55,784 nucleotides of DNA, taken from the NCBI GenBank assembly GCA_021817455.1, contig JAKAUW010000046.1:1-55784 (forward strand), read 5' to 3'. Numbering within the stretch: the stretch's first letter is position 1; each line of letters starts with the position of its first letter. Shown here piece after piece: positions 7,339 to 15,638 of the stretch. The DNA comes from Thermoplasmata archaeon (GTDB lineage: Archaea > Thermoplasmatota > Thermoplasmata > Thermoplasmatales > Thermoplasmataceae). The position numbers were made by a program, and so were the translations under genes. The notes beneath the pieces were generated by a model. It was not told where the DNA came from and did no database searches. It was given only the letters and a program-made list of their open reading frames with translations.

Positions 7339-8949
7339 ATGGAGAGACAGAACAGTTCAACACTCAGGGGTTTCATACATAATTACAGGGATCAGTTTCC
7401 TGAAGGTTATGAGGAAATAGTGAAGGAGATCAGCACGGAATTTGAAACCACTGCATACTCAGTCATGAAGAATGACGCGAACAGGATGATCATGTTCAAC
7501 AATCTCAAGGGATACAGGGGGTACCGGCTCCTCACAAATGTTCTAGGCAGTGACAGCAGAGTATTCTTTGCCACTGGAACCAACGATCTTGGAACCTTTT
7601 ATGACAATTATTCAAGGGCATTTGTTGAACAATCCCCAGGTAAGCCAAGTATAATTAACGGCCCCGCACCTTTCAAGGATACGATCATGAAAGGAAGTTC
7701 TGTTGACCTCCTTTCTCTGCCTATACCTTCACATTTCCCCTCTGACGGATCTAAGGGTGGGAAAACCCGCTACATAAGCTCTGGAATTATTGCACACAGG
7801 CCTCTAGAAAATCCTGAGAGCATAAATCTCAGTTTCACTAGAATACAGCCACTTTCCAGGAACACTTATGCTTTTGATGCTGGAAGCCACGGGCACCTCT
7901 GGAAATACCTTCACAATGCTGTTGAGGAGAATCTAGAAGCGGAACTTACTGTCATCTTGGGAACACATCCAGTCTTTTATTTGCTGGCTGCATCATTTAC
8001 AGACGGAGAATATGAAAAAGCAACATCCTTCATCAACGTAGAGCTTGCCAGTGGCCTGGAGAATGATATACTCGTTCCAAAGGACGCAGAGATTGTCATT
8101 GAGGCAAGATTCAGGCCAGGGGAAACCTTTGAGGAGGGGCCATTTGCAGAATACACCGGATATATGGGGCATGATTCAACTAAGTACACCGCTGAAGTGA
8201 AATCAATCCTCATGAGGGCGGATCCAATTTACCTTGACATACAGAATTCAAATTCCAGCGAACATGTCAACACTTTTTCCATGCCCAGATCAGCACGCCT
8301 CACCAGGACCCTCAGAGATTACATGCCACAGGGCGCCATTTTCGATGTTAACTGGCCGCATGCCGGAGCAAGATTCCTTTCCCTGGGATTCGTTAATCCG
8401 CCCAACAAAGGGCTGGCGAAGCAGCTTGGTTTAGGAATAATGGCCCTTGATCCCCTCTGGGGAAAATTCGTGATTATCAACCGGGGCAAAGGCACTCTGG
8501 AATTCCCCTGTGCCATTGCCCGACTTCTCAATACCAGGGAAAACCTGAAGGAAATGGCAACCATTGTGCCTGGAGTATTTGTCATCAGCTCGGATTTCAC
8601 TGCAAGCAATGATGGAACAGTTGGAAAGGTCATTGTCATCACCGACAGCACAGATGAGGATTTTTCCCTCTCAACATCTGGGAGGGACACTGTGTTTTCA
8701 ACCACAAACGGAGAAGCGGTAATCTCACACAGCTACAGGGAAGACAAGCGCCTGAACATCATCGTGGGGAGAGACATAGACACCGGGAACCTGAAGCAGG
8801 TTGAATGGGCATTTGCAACAAGAGTTAACCCTGGCACGGATATTGAATTCAAAGAAGACAGGATGGTAGTCCACGCAGACAGGCCCACTCCTGAAGTGCC
8901 AAGAATCGATGAAAATGCAGCAGCACGTATTAAGGAACTATTCCCCTGA
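7339..8949 (+). CDS. UbiD-family prenylated-FMN-dependent decarboxylase
   Basis: About 536 residues from the ATG at 7339, which is preceded by a good Shine-Dalgarno AAGGAGA; the frame is open 25 codons further but the extra residues look unlike the family. UbiD features are visible along the whole length: GYRGYRLLTNVLGS, LLSLPIPSHFPSDGSKGGKTRYIS, the GPFAEYTGYMG loop with the glutamate of the catalytic region, and the conserved MPRSARLTRTLRDYMP segment. These enzymes reversibly decarboxylate unsaturated or aromatic acids using prenyl-FMN made by UbiX; no UbiX gene lies in this window. Substrate unknown. Confidence 0.9.
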   Translation: MERQNSSTLRGFIHNYRDQFPEGYEEIVKEISTEFETTAYSVMKNDANRMIMFNNLKGYRGYRLLTNVLGSDSRVFFATGTNDLGTFYDNYSRAFVEQSPGKPSIINGPAPFKDTIMKGSSVDLLSLPIPSHFPSDGSKGGKTRYISSGIIAHRPLENPESINLSFTRIQPLSRNTYAFDAGSHGHLWKYLHNAVEENLEAELTVILGTHPVFYLLAASFTDGEYEKATSFINVELASGLENDILVPKDAEIVIEARFRPGETFEEGPFAEYTGYMGHDSTKYTAEVKSILMRADPIYLDIQNSNSSEHVNTFSMPRSARLTRTLRDYMPQGAIFDVNWPHAGARFLSLGFVNPPNKGLAKQLGLGIMALDPLWGKFVIINRGKGTLEFPCAIARLLNTRENLKEMATIVPGVFVISSDFTASNDGTVGKVIVITDSTDEDFSLSTSGRDTVFSTTNGEAVISHSYREDKRLNIIVGRDIDTGNLKQVEWAFATRVNPGTDIEFKEDRMVVHADRPTPEVPRIDENAAARIKELFP

Positions 8950-8998
8950 TCTTGAAAATATGGAAAAAATTGTCTCTCCTTGATAGGAAGAAAAAGAT

Positions 8999-9018
8999 TG
9001 CCTGAATTCAATCAGGCA
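8999..9018. terminator. Hairpin at the end of the APC permease gene
   Basis: TGCCTGA-ATTCAA-TCAGGCA has 7-bp perfect arms and a 6-base loop, and spans the stop codon of the permease in the convergent gap after the UbiD gene. It could protect or end the minus-strand transcript. Archaeal termination mainly needs T-runs, so the role is uncertain. Confidence 0.3.
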
Positions 9019-10391
9019 GTTTCTGCTGTTTGCACTTCGGATAGCCTTTCCCTTACGAGGAACACGTATGCAAAGTTGAAAACCAGCCAGGCGATGAAAA
9101 GCCCTGTACCAATTATCACAGGAAGGAAAACCTGCAGGAAAGTGCTGTAGAATATCAGGGCAAAGATAACAACCGTTACCACGGAAAGCACCAATCCCGA
9201 AACGCTCATTTTCCCATCGAACTTCTTCTCGATCCTTGGAAGGGAGGCATTAATCACTGCATGCACAAAGAGCACTCCAAGAGTTGCCGCAATGGCTGCC
9301 ATTATAAATGCGTTGAATCCGCCAATGACCACAGTCCCAACCAGCCCAATGGCAAAGGAGACCAGCGTAATGAATCCTGCAGCGAGGTATGGGGTCTTTC
9401 TCTTCTGGCTAATTTTGGAGAATCCGGACGGAAGTATTCCATCCCTTCCCATTGCCATCATTACCCTTGATGCGCCGTTTATGAGAACAACCGAGCCCGT
9501 AAGAAGGCTGTTTATGAAGAGCGCTGAAACAATTACAGCGGCGATTGTGCCTATAGAAGTGCCAATAATGGTTATGCCCGGAACAATGGCGCTTGCGTAG
9601 CTTGACATATTTGCCGGTCCCTGGGCAACTGTGAACACATAGGATACGAATATGAAGAATGCGCCCAATATTACAACAGAGAAGAGTACCGACCTTCCTA
9701 TGACTTTCTTTGGTGTCTTTGTTTCCTCACCGAGGGGTGTAGATGCCCCAAAGCCTGAGAAGGCAGTGTACATCAGCAGGACCCCGAGGCCAACGCCACC
9801 GAAGCCTCCAACTGCGTACTTTGGCGTGAAGACAGATACTGTGTTTATTGAAGGTTGTGAGAGTATGATATATGCGCCGAATACGCCTATTATGATGATC
9901 TCAACTAGTGCCATAGCTGTGGTGTAGCCAGTGGAACCCCTTATTCCTGAATAGGAGACCAGGAATGCGAAGAGCAGTGACACAACCAGGAGAGGCAGCC
10001 AGATCATCGCCGGGATGTTTATTCCGAAACCTATGGCTAAAATGGCAGGCAGGAAAACAGCAATGCTCAGGACTATGAGGCAAAGTGCCATGGTCTGGTA
10101 GAAGACGTAGAACAGGCCCACGAAGAGTGCAGCCCTTGGACCGAATCCATTCTTGACATATTCATAATACCCTCCAGCACCGGAAACCTTTGACGCTATC
10201 CTGTTTATGACAATTGCATTGAGCAGAACAACCAGGAAACCGAAAAGCGCAGTGAGCGGGAGTGAGCCAAGTGCGAATGCCGCAGCACCTGTAAGGGTCG
10301 AAACCGCAGCTCCTGCAGGTGCAGCGCTGGCTACTCCCTGGAGCATGGTTTCCCTCATTCCTATGGAATCTTTCCTAAGCGTATTTTCCAT
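9012..10391 (-). CDS. APC-superfamily amino-acid permease
   Basis: A 459-residue polytopic protein with about 12 hydrophobic helices. The N-terminal signature of amino acid-polyamine-organocation carriers is present: GVASAAPAGAAVSTLTGAAA in helix 1 with its broken glycine-rich centre, then SGAGGYYEYVKNGFGPRAAL. The motif GFGASTPLGEETKTPKKVIG in the loop before helix 7 is typical of the family. It probably imports an amino acid by proton symport or exchange. Its start is supported by a strong Shine-Dalgarno GAGGAGG 9 bp upstream. It diverges from the bd-type oxidase operon. Confidence 0.88.
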   Translation of the reverse strand: MENTLRKDSIGMRETMLQGVASAAPAGAAVSTLTGAAAFALGSLPLTALFGFLVVLLNAIVINRIASKVSGAGGYYEYVKNGFGPRAALFVGLFYVFYQTMALCLIVLSIAVFLPAILAIGFGINIPAMIWLPLLVVSLLFAFLVSYSGIRGSTGYTTAMALVEIIIIGVFGAYIILSQPSINTVSVFTPKYAVGGFGGVGLGVLLMYTAFSGFGASTPLGEETKTPKKVIGRSVLFSVVILGAFFIFVSYVFTVAQGPANMSSYASAIVPGITIIGTSIGTIAAVIVSALFINSLLTGSVVLINGASRVMMAMGRDGILPSGFSKISQKRKTPYLAAGFITLVSFAIGLVGTVVIGGFNAFIMAAIAATLGVLFVHAVINASLPRIEKKFDGKMSVSGLVLSVVTVVIFALIFYSTFLQVFLPVIIGTGLFIAWLVFNFAYVFLVRERLSEVQTAETA

Positions 10392-10623
10392 TTCAGATGC
10401 CTCCTCTCTGGTTGATCCTTTCTTTATTCAAACTGGATCTTTCTGTAAATGTGAAATTCATTTCATCAGTGCCATCATTTTGACAATTATATAACTATTG
10501 CTTACGCTAATGTAATTTATTTAACATTTACTATTTCTATACATCCCTGATATGGTGTTTTTAGCACAATATGCATTACATTTTAGGTTCGAGGTTTTTC
10601 TAAGGATTGAAAATTATGTCACA
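10392..10623. promoter_or_regulatory. Divergent promoter region, APC permease / cydA
   Basis: AT-rich in the middle. On the minus strand a TATA-like run near 10486-10495 would give the permease a leader of about 70 nt containing GAGGAGG. On the plus strand, TTTATTTAAC around 10517-10526 and TTTCTATAC around 10533-10541 could drive cydA. From the first box a leaderless message would begin near the ATG at 10552; from the family point of view the start is at 10624 or 10633. No clear inverted repeat was seen. Confidence 0.4.
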
Positions 10624-11988
10624 ATGGTGGCGATGGACGTTTTCGACAGGTTCCTTTTCGCTTATACCATCGGAACCCACATTATTCTAGTGACCATGAG
10701 CATCACCCTCATTGTCCTCATCTCAATAGCTGAATTCATAGGAATAAGAAGAGGGGACCGGCATTACATGGTCCTGTCTGAAAGGCTCACTAAGGTGTTC
10801 GTGATCTCTTTCGGGGTTGGAACAGCCAGCGGCATAGTGATGGCTGTGGAAATGATCAACCTCTTCCCTGCTTTCATGACGCTGGTGGCAAGTACGGGGG
10901 CAATTGCACTTTTCTATGCAGAGGTTTTTGCATTCTTCCTCGAGACCTTTGCCCTCGTCATATATGTGTACTACAGGAACGCCTTCTCGGGAAAGTACAC
11001 ACACTGGGTATTTTCCGTCTTTATTGCGCTTTGCTCAATTGGATCAGCAGTGTTCATAACAATGGTCAATGCCTGGATGAACAGCCCTAACGGCTTCAAT
11101 TTTGCAGAATTCATTGCAACGGGACAGGTTACTGGCGTTAACCCCTGGGCACCGTTCATTACGCCAACCACCTTTGCTCAGGTTGCACATGTTGTTACTA
11201 CAACGGTTTTCACCGGAGCCATGATGGTTGGTGCTTACTTTGCCTACAAGTACCTGAAAACAAGCGACAGCGATGGAAAAGCATTTTACACCAAAGGCCT
11301 AAAGCTTACAGGCATAGTCTCCATAGTCGGGATAATCCTTTCCGGGGCTACTGGAAGCCATGAGATGGGTACCTTGTTAACAAGCCAGCCCCTCAAGTAT
11401 GCTGCACTGGACCTGAACTACCTTCCAGGCACCAATCTTCCGGAAAGGTTGTTCGGTTTCCTCCAGAACGGAAATTATGTATGGGGCATTGAAGTTCCAA
11501 ACGTGCAGTCCCTTCTCGCTTATTTTGAGACTGGAACAAAGGAACTGCCGGGATTGACCCAGTATCCTTTGAGTGACTGGCCTCCCCTATACATCCACAC
11601 ATCGTTTGATGTCATGGTAACCGGCGGCCTTCTGCTAGGGCTGTTCCTGTTCATCATGGCTCTGATGTGGATAATGAGGAGGAACCCATTCGGTTCAAGG
11701 TTCATGCTGTATTCCCAGGGAATTCTGGGGGTCCTTGCACTTGTGGTGTACGAGCTGGGGTGGATGACAGATGAAGTTGGCAGGCAACCCTGGATTGTTT
11801 ACAATGTGATGAGAACTGATGCCGCGGCCAACCTCACTCCATCTTTGTTTGTGCCGGGCCTCCTCATTGTGGTGTTTTACGCAATCCTGATCCCACTGAC
11901 ATTCTACTTCTTTGCCAGGGTGTTCAATGCTAGAGGCCTCTCAGATGACCTTTCAGGGGAAGCGCCGAATGGGGGTGTCAACTATTAA
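10624..11988 (+). CDS. cydA: Cytochrome bd-type terminal oxidase subunit I
   Basis: About 454 residues from ATG 10624 (an ATG at 10633 fits equally; 24 further codons are open upstream). Heme-ligand regions can be recognised: a histidine in FAYTIGTHIILVT near the N-terminus, acidic AEVFAFFLETFAL in helix 3, a histidine in TFAQVAHVV, and the diagnostic GRQPWIVYNVMRT motif near residue 395. The Q-loop side contains GATGSHEMGTLLTSQP. About nine membrane helices. The protein oxidises quinol and reduces oxygen to water without pumping protons. It overlaps the subunit II gene by 20 bp. Quinol-specific bd oxidase and cyanide-insensitive oxidase cannot be separated here. Confidence 0.92.
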   Translation: MVAMDVFDRFLFAYTIGTHIILVTMSITLIVLISIAEFIGIRRGDRHYMVLSERLTKVFVISFGVGTASGIVMAVEMINLFPAFMTLVASTGAIALFYAEVFAFFLETFALVIYVYYRNAFSGKYTHWVFSVFIALCSIGSAVFITMVNAWMNSPNGFNFAEFIATGQVTGVNPWAPFITPTTFAQVAHVVTTTVFTGAMMVGAYFAYKYLKTSDSDGKAFYTKGLKLTGIVSIVGIILSGATGSHEMGTLLTSQPLKYAALDLNYLPGTNLPERLFGFLQNGNYVWGIEVPNVQSLLAYFETGTKELPGLTQYPLSDWPPLYIHTSFDVMVTGGLLLGLFLFIMALMWIMRRNPFGSRFMLYSQGILGVLALVVYELGWMTDEVGRQPWIVYNVMRTDAAANLTPSLFVPGLLIVVFYAILIPLTFYFFARVFNARGLSDDLSGEAPNGGVNY

Positions 11989-12937
11989 CCTTATTTTCTA
12001 CGTTACTTTTCTGATCTTTTCGGTGTTCGCAACCCTCCTCATCACGGAGATCATGGGATCTGTGCTAATGCTCCTCGCATGGGATAGGACCAGGTCAAAA
12101 GTGCTGGGATACATAGTCCCCATATGGGAAGTTACAGGCACATTTGGGGTATTCTGGGTTGTGGTTGTGGATTTCTCATTCCCTGGCATACTCATACCTG
12201 CTGCACACATCTATGCAGTGGCGATCATGCTGTTCCTTATCCTTATGGTAGCGAGGAATTCCTCCATAGTCTTCGGGGAATATATCATGAATAAAGGCTG
12301 GCTTGATGAGAAGAAGCTTTATCGGGCTTACTCCCTGTCCACCATAGCCCTTGGCACAGTAGTCCTGGTCATTCTTTCCTCCATAATAAGCGGAAAGGGT
12401 GTGGACCTCGCAAACCTGGAGTTTCAGCTTGGGCCTTGGCTGTCATCAGGTGGAAGCTATGCTTTCATAATAGGCACATTACTCATTGGAGTTGGGCTTG
12501 CACCACCATTCTTCGGGTTGAAGGAATTGAGGTTCCTCTCTCTGCCTGCGACCTCTACTGGTGTTGGATTGTCCCTTCTGTCTTACTATCTATACCTTCC
12601 AGCCTTGCTTTCCCCGTATATTGCCATTCCTGTGGTTATCACGCTACTTGTTCCCGTGCTCTTCAGCATGGAGAAAACTAATGCACTGATGGCAAACAAG
12701 CTCGTATTTGCCGTTGTTTCTGTGGTTATTCTCTTCTCCCTCAACTTCCTTGTATACCCCAATGCATTTGGGAAAGCACTTGCGGTGGATTCCATTACAA
12801 CTGCCGGCCCAATGGCGGGAGCTTTCATCACCATAACTGTGCTCGGAGGATTCTTGCTGGCGGTGATGCTTGCAATATACCTGTTCGCTGTGAGGAAAGC
12901 CACATCTTCCAGAACTGCGGCGGCACCTGGAAAATAA
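11969..12937 (+). CDS. Divergent subunit II of the bd-type oxidase (CydB-like)
   Basis: A 322-residue protein starting at the ATG 11969 inside the end of cydA, with AGGGGA 11 bp before it. It has eight or so membrane helices and no soluble domain. It lacks the usual CydB N-terminal GFDMG pattern; the segment IVPIWEVTGTFGVFW, followed by DFSFPG, takes the place of the usual CydB tryptophan/glycine-rich region. Position, overlap and topology strongly imply that it is the partner of CydA. Family assignment is by context plus weak resemblance. Confidence 0.75.
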   Translation: MGVSTINLIFYVTFLIFSVFATLLITEIMGSVLMLLAWDRTRSKVLGYIVPIWEVTGTFGVFWVVVVDFSFPGILIPAAHIYAVAIMLFLILMVARNSSIVFGEYIMNKGWLDEKKLYRAYSLSTIALGTVVLVILSSIISGKGVDLANLEFQLGPWLSSGGSYAFIIGTLLIGVGLAPPFFGLKELRFLSLPATSTGVGLSLLSYYLYLPALLSPYIAIPVVITLLVPVLFSMEKTNALMANKLVFAVVSVVILFSLNFLVYPNAFGKALAVDSITTAGPMAGAFITITVLGGFLLAVMLAIYLFAVRKATSSRTAAAPGK

Positions 12938-12970
12938 TCCTTCCACACTTTAATGGAAATGAGAAATGTT

Positions 12971-13413
12971 TCAGAGGTCCAGTGGGAAGAATATGGCAAT
13001 ATCCTTTGATGGAAGTGGTTTGTTGGTGCAATACCTGCTGTTGAAGCCACAGAGCCTGAAACCATTGGAAAGGTAGAAGCCCATGGCATTCCTGTTGCTG
13101 GATTGAGTCTCCACGATTATGCTTTGCAGCTCTTTTTCCGCCGCATATGCCTTGAAAGCGCTTCCAATAGCTTCCTGCCAATCCCTGTCTTTTTAAGCCT
13201 GTTAACCACTGCAAGTTCTGCCACATATCCTGTTTTGTTCCAGGCCCTGATCCACATTATTGCCATACACAGGATCTTCTCTTCCGGACCGGCCTTTCTT
13301 ATGACTATTGCAGGTCTACATGGAAATGCGCCAGCACTGCATTGTCATGATGTTATACAGGTGAGGGCCAAAGACCCTAAAATTTCAGTTGCTAGGGTTA
13401 TTAGCTGAGGCAA
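12971..13413 (-). pseudogene. Broken GNAT-family acetyltransferase
   Basis: Translating the minus strand shows a GNAT fold spread over two frames. From about 13413 one frame reads LITLATEILGSLALTCITS, then a TGA, then AIVIRKAGPEEKILC, GYVAELAVVNRLKKTGIGRKLLEAL (split here: GYVAELAVVNRLK / KTGIGRKLLEAL) with the acetyl-CoA motif A, and ends early. A second frame continues with ELQSIIVETQ, NRNAMGFYLSNGF (motif B) and finishes at the TGA 12973-12971. Adding one A to an AAAAA run near 13149 would rejoin the halves. Combined length, about 147 residues, is that of a complete GNAT. It is either a pseudogene or carries sequence errors. It lies antisense in the gap before etfB. Confidence 0.75.
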
Positions 13414-13446
13414 TGTTGTGAAACTGGCAGGAGCGCAGGCGAGTTT

Positions 13447-14250
13447 ATGGCACTTGAAATTGTTGTTATGATAAAGCAGGTTCCGGACAGCCAGGAAGTT
13501 GAAATTGACCCGGTCACCAAGACGCTCAACAGGATGAAGGCGAGGAATGTCCTCAATGTTGCAGACGAAAACGCACTTGAGGCTGCACTGATCATCAAGG
13601 ACAGGGCTGAGTCACACATAACCATTGTATCCATGGGACCCCCCATGGCTGATGAGGCTATACTGGAGTGCATGGGGAAAGGAGCCGACCGTGGAATTCT
13701 TCTCACAGACAGGGCATTTGCAGGCGCAGATACATATCCCACCGGGCTTACCCTGGCAGCGGCAATTACAAAGCTTGGCAAATTTGACATTATTTTCGCA
13801 GGCGAGGAAACATCAGATTCCAGTACAGGGCATGTCGGCCCAGGAGTTGCTGAGTTCCTGGGCATTGAACAGATAACCTATACTCGATCTGTGAGGTTTG
13901 AAGACGGAAATGTGATTGGCGAGAGGGAGCTGGAGGATGGAATTGAAATTGTCAGGGCAAGACCCCCCGTTCTCATAACTGTTAGGCTTGGTTCAAATAT
14001 CCCGAGACGCCAGACCCTCAGGAAGAAAATCGACGCCATAAAGACTGGTGTGGAAACGTGGACACTCCAGAATTTGGGAATACCTGCTGAATGGGTGGGA
14101 TTCAAGGGATCACCCACTGTGGTAAGGTCAATGAAAACCATTAAGGAAAAGGAGAGGGCAGCCAGGAAAATTACTGTGAGCGAGATAGGTGAGCTTGTAA
14201 AGGAACTTGCAGGCAACGGAGTGATCAAAATGGAGGTGGAGCAGCAATGA
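13447..14250 (+). CDS. etfB: Electron transfer flavoprotein, beta subunit
   Basis: A 267-residue protein with the ETF-beta domain. Recognisable parts are VVMIKQVPDSQEVEIDPVT at the N-terminus, ENALEAALIIKD, the AMP-binding region GMGPP-like VSMGPPMADEAI, GADRGILLTDRAFAGADTY and the ETF-beta signature around VRARPPVLITVRLGSNIPRR. With EtfA it carries FAD and AMP and accepts electrons from acyl-CoA or other flavin dehydrogenases. The stop overlaps the etfA start as ATGA, so the subunits are translationally coupled. No ETF-quinone oxidoreductase (fixC) or ferredoxin (fixX) gene is adjacent. Confidence 0.93.
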   Translation: MALEIVVMIKQVPDSQEVEIDPVTKTLNRMKARNVLNVADENALEAALIIKDRAESHITIVSMGPPMADEAILECMGKGADRGILLTDRAFAGADTYPTGLTLAAAITKLGKFDIIFAGEETSDSSTGHVGPGVAEFLGIEQITYTRSVRFEDGNVIGERELEDGIEIVRARPPVLITVRLGSNIPRRQTLRKKIDAIKTGVETWTLQNLGIPAEWVGFKGSPTVVRSMKTIKEKERAARKITVSEIGELVKELAGNGVIKMEVEQQ

Positions 14251-15299
14251 CAGGCCTGATAAACGCGGTTCCAACTGACAAGCCAGAGGAGTACCGGAAT
14301 GTCTTCGTTTTCCTGGAAACAAGAAAAGGTGCAATAGTAAAGTCTTCGCTTGAAATGATAGGAATTGGAAAGGAGATCGCAGAAAAGGTGAAGGAAAAGC
14401 TGGTTTGCATTCTAGTGGGCAACGATCTAGCACCTATGGCAAAGGAAGCTGGGAAATATGGGTGCGACAAGGTATTGGGTGCAGAATCCCCTGACCTTGA
14501 GGACTTCAAGACCATGCCCTATGCACATTACGCTGCCCAGTTTATCTCTGAGGAAAAACCAAACATATTCCTGATAGCTGCCACACATGACGGAAGAGAC
14601 CTTGCCTCAAGAATCGCAGTCAAGTCAAGGACTGGCGTGACCGCGGATTGTACTGTCATAGACATTGACCCTAATGAAAGGATACTGCTTGCAAACCGTC
14701 CGGTGTATGGAGAAAGCACCCTCGCAGAGATACTCTGCAAGAACCACAGGCCGCAGATGGCCACCGCCAGGCCTGGAGTTTTTAAGGTACCCGATGCGCA
14801 GGACGGCAGGAACTGCGAGAAGGATATCAGGAGAGTCCGGGTGGATCCGGACCTTATACGGAAGGAAATCATCGGGTTCAGGCCAAAGGTGGAATTCGAC
14901 ATTACAGACGCAGACATTGTGGTATCAGGTGGACTGGGGCTCGGCAAGAAGGAGGGTTTCCAGGTCCTCGAGGAGCTTGCAAAGGAGCTCGGAGGTGTGG
15001 TGGGGGCCTCACGTCCGGCAGTTGATGTGGGCTGGATAGACCGCGACCATCAGGTTGGTCAGACCGGCCGCGTGGTAAGGCCAAAGCTCTACATTGCGGC
15101 CGGAATATCCGGAAAAGCACAGCACATTGTGGGCATGAAGCAGAGCGACATCATCATTGCAATTAACAGCGACCCAGATGCAGAGATTGCGAAGTACTCG
15201 GATTACTTCATAAATGACGACGTGTACGCTGCGATTCCTGAACTCATAAAGGAAATAAGGAAACTTAAGGGCGAGAAGGAAGTGGAAATCAGCACCTGA
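14247..15299 (+). CDS. etfA: Electron transfer flavoprotein, alpha subunit
   Basis: A 350-residue protein. The N-terminal domain I pairs with EtfB; the C-terminal FAD domain shows the ETF-alpha signature GASRPAVDVGWIDRDHQVGQ, then PKLYIAAGISGKAQHIVGMK and IIIAINSDPDAEIAKYSDY. These residues hold FAD. It is the electron carrier partner of EtfB. The gene is followed by a T-rich stretch and ends the operon. The electron donors and the acceptor are not in the window, although a bd-type oxidase is encoded just upstream. Confidence 0.94.
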   Translation: MTGLINAVPTDKPEEYRNVFVFLETRKGAIVKSSLEMIGIGKEIAEKVKEKLVCILVGNDLAPMAKEAGKYGCDKVLGAESPDLEDFKTMPYAHYAAQFISEEKPNIFLIAATHDGRDLASRIAVKSRTGVTADCTVIDIDPNERILLANRPVYGESTLAEILCKNHRPQMATARPGVFKVPDAQDGRNCEKDIRRVRVDPDLIRKEIIGFRPKVEFDITDADIVVSGGLGLGKKEGFQVLEELAKELGGVVGASRPAVDVGWIDRDHQVGQTGRVVRPKLYIAAGISGKAQHIVGMKQSDIIIAINSDPDAEIAKYSDYFINDDVYAAIPELIKEIRKLKGEKEVEIST

Positions 15300-15301
15300 A
15301 C

Positions 15302-15309
15302 TTCTTTTT
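15302..15309 (+). terminator. T-rich stretch after etfA
   Basis: TTCTTTTT begins 3 bp after the etfA stop. A short T-run directly after an operon is the usual archaeal termination signal. Confidence 0.4.
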
Positions 15310-15420
15310 AAAAATTTATTGCGACTGAAGGAAGCCTGTTTCATGCATAAGTTTCTAGTTGTGGATTAGGCACTTACATCTAAGCCCCAAGGCACATATT
15401 CATGCTGAAAATTTTATTTA

Positions 15421-15564
15421 ATGCCCAGTATCGATTGCGGCCTCAATCCCACAGCGGTCAATGACGAAAAGAACAGCGCGGGGATTGCCGCCCTTCTCTT
15501 CTTTGTGATCTCACTGCTCCTATTTCTCCGCTCTTTCTGGAAATCCAGCAAGAGCGAGGAATAA
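15421..15564 (+). CDS. Putative 47-residue single-span membrane protein
   Basis: An ATG-initiated frame of 47 codons: a polar N-terminus MPSIDCGLNPTAVNDEKNSA, one clear transmembrane helix AGIAALLFFVISLLLFLRSF and a basic/acidic tail WKSSKSEE. It fills most of the 340-bp gap between etfA and the convergent gene cluster, and an AT-rich box TTTTATTTAA touches its start. The hydrophobic helix bounded by charged ends argues for a real small protein, but there is no family match I recognise and the box is too close for a leaderless start. Confidence 0.4.
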   Translation: MPSIDCGLNPTAVNDEKNSAGIAALLFFVISLLLFLRSFWKSSKSEE

Positions 15565-15638
15565 TGCCGAGAAAACGGAATAATGGAGCCAGTTTGCCGG
15601 GAAGATTCAAAGCATTTCCGGAAAGTGAGCGTTTCGGG

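Noticed and set aside
13103-13408. A plus-strand frame of about 101 codons upstream of etfB
   Set aside because: It is antisense to the GNAT remnant, whose motifs on the minus strand explain the sequence better.
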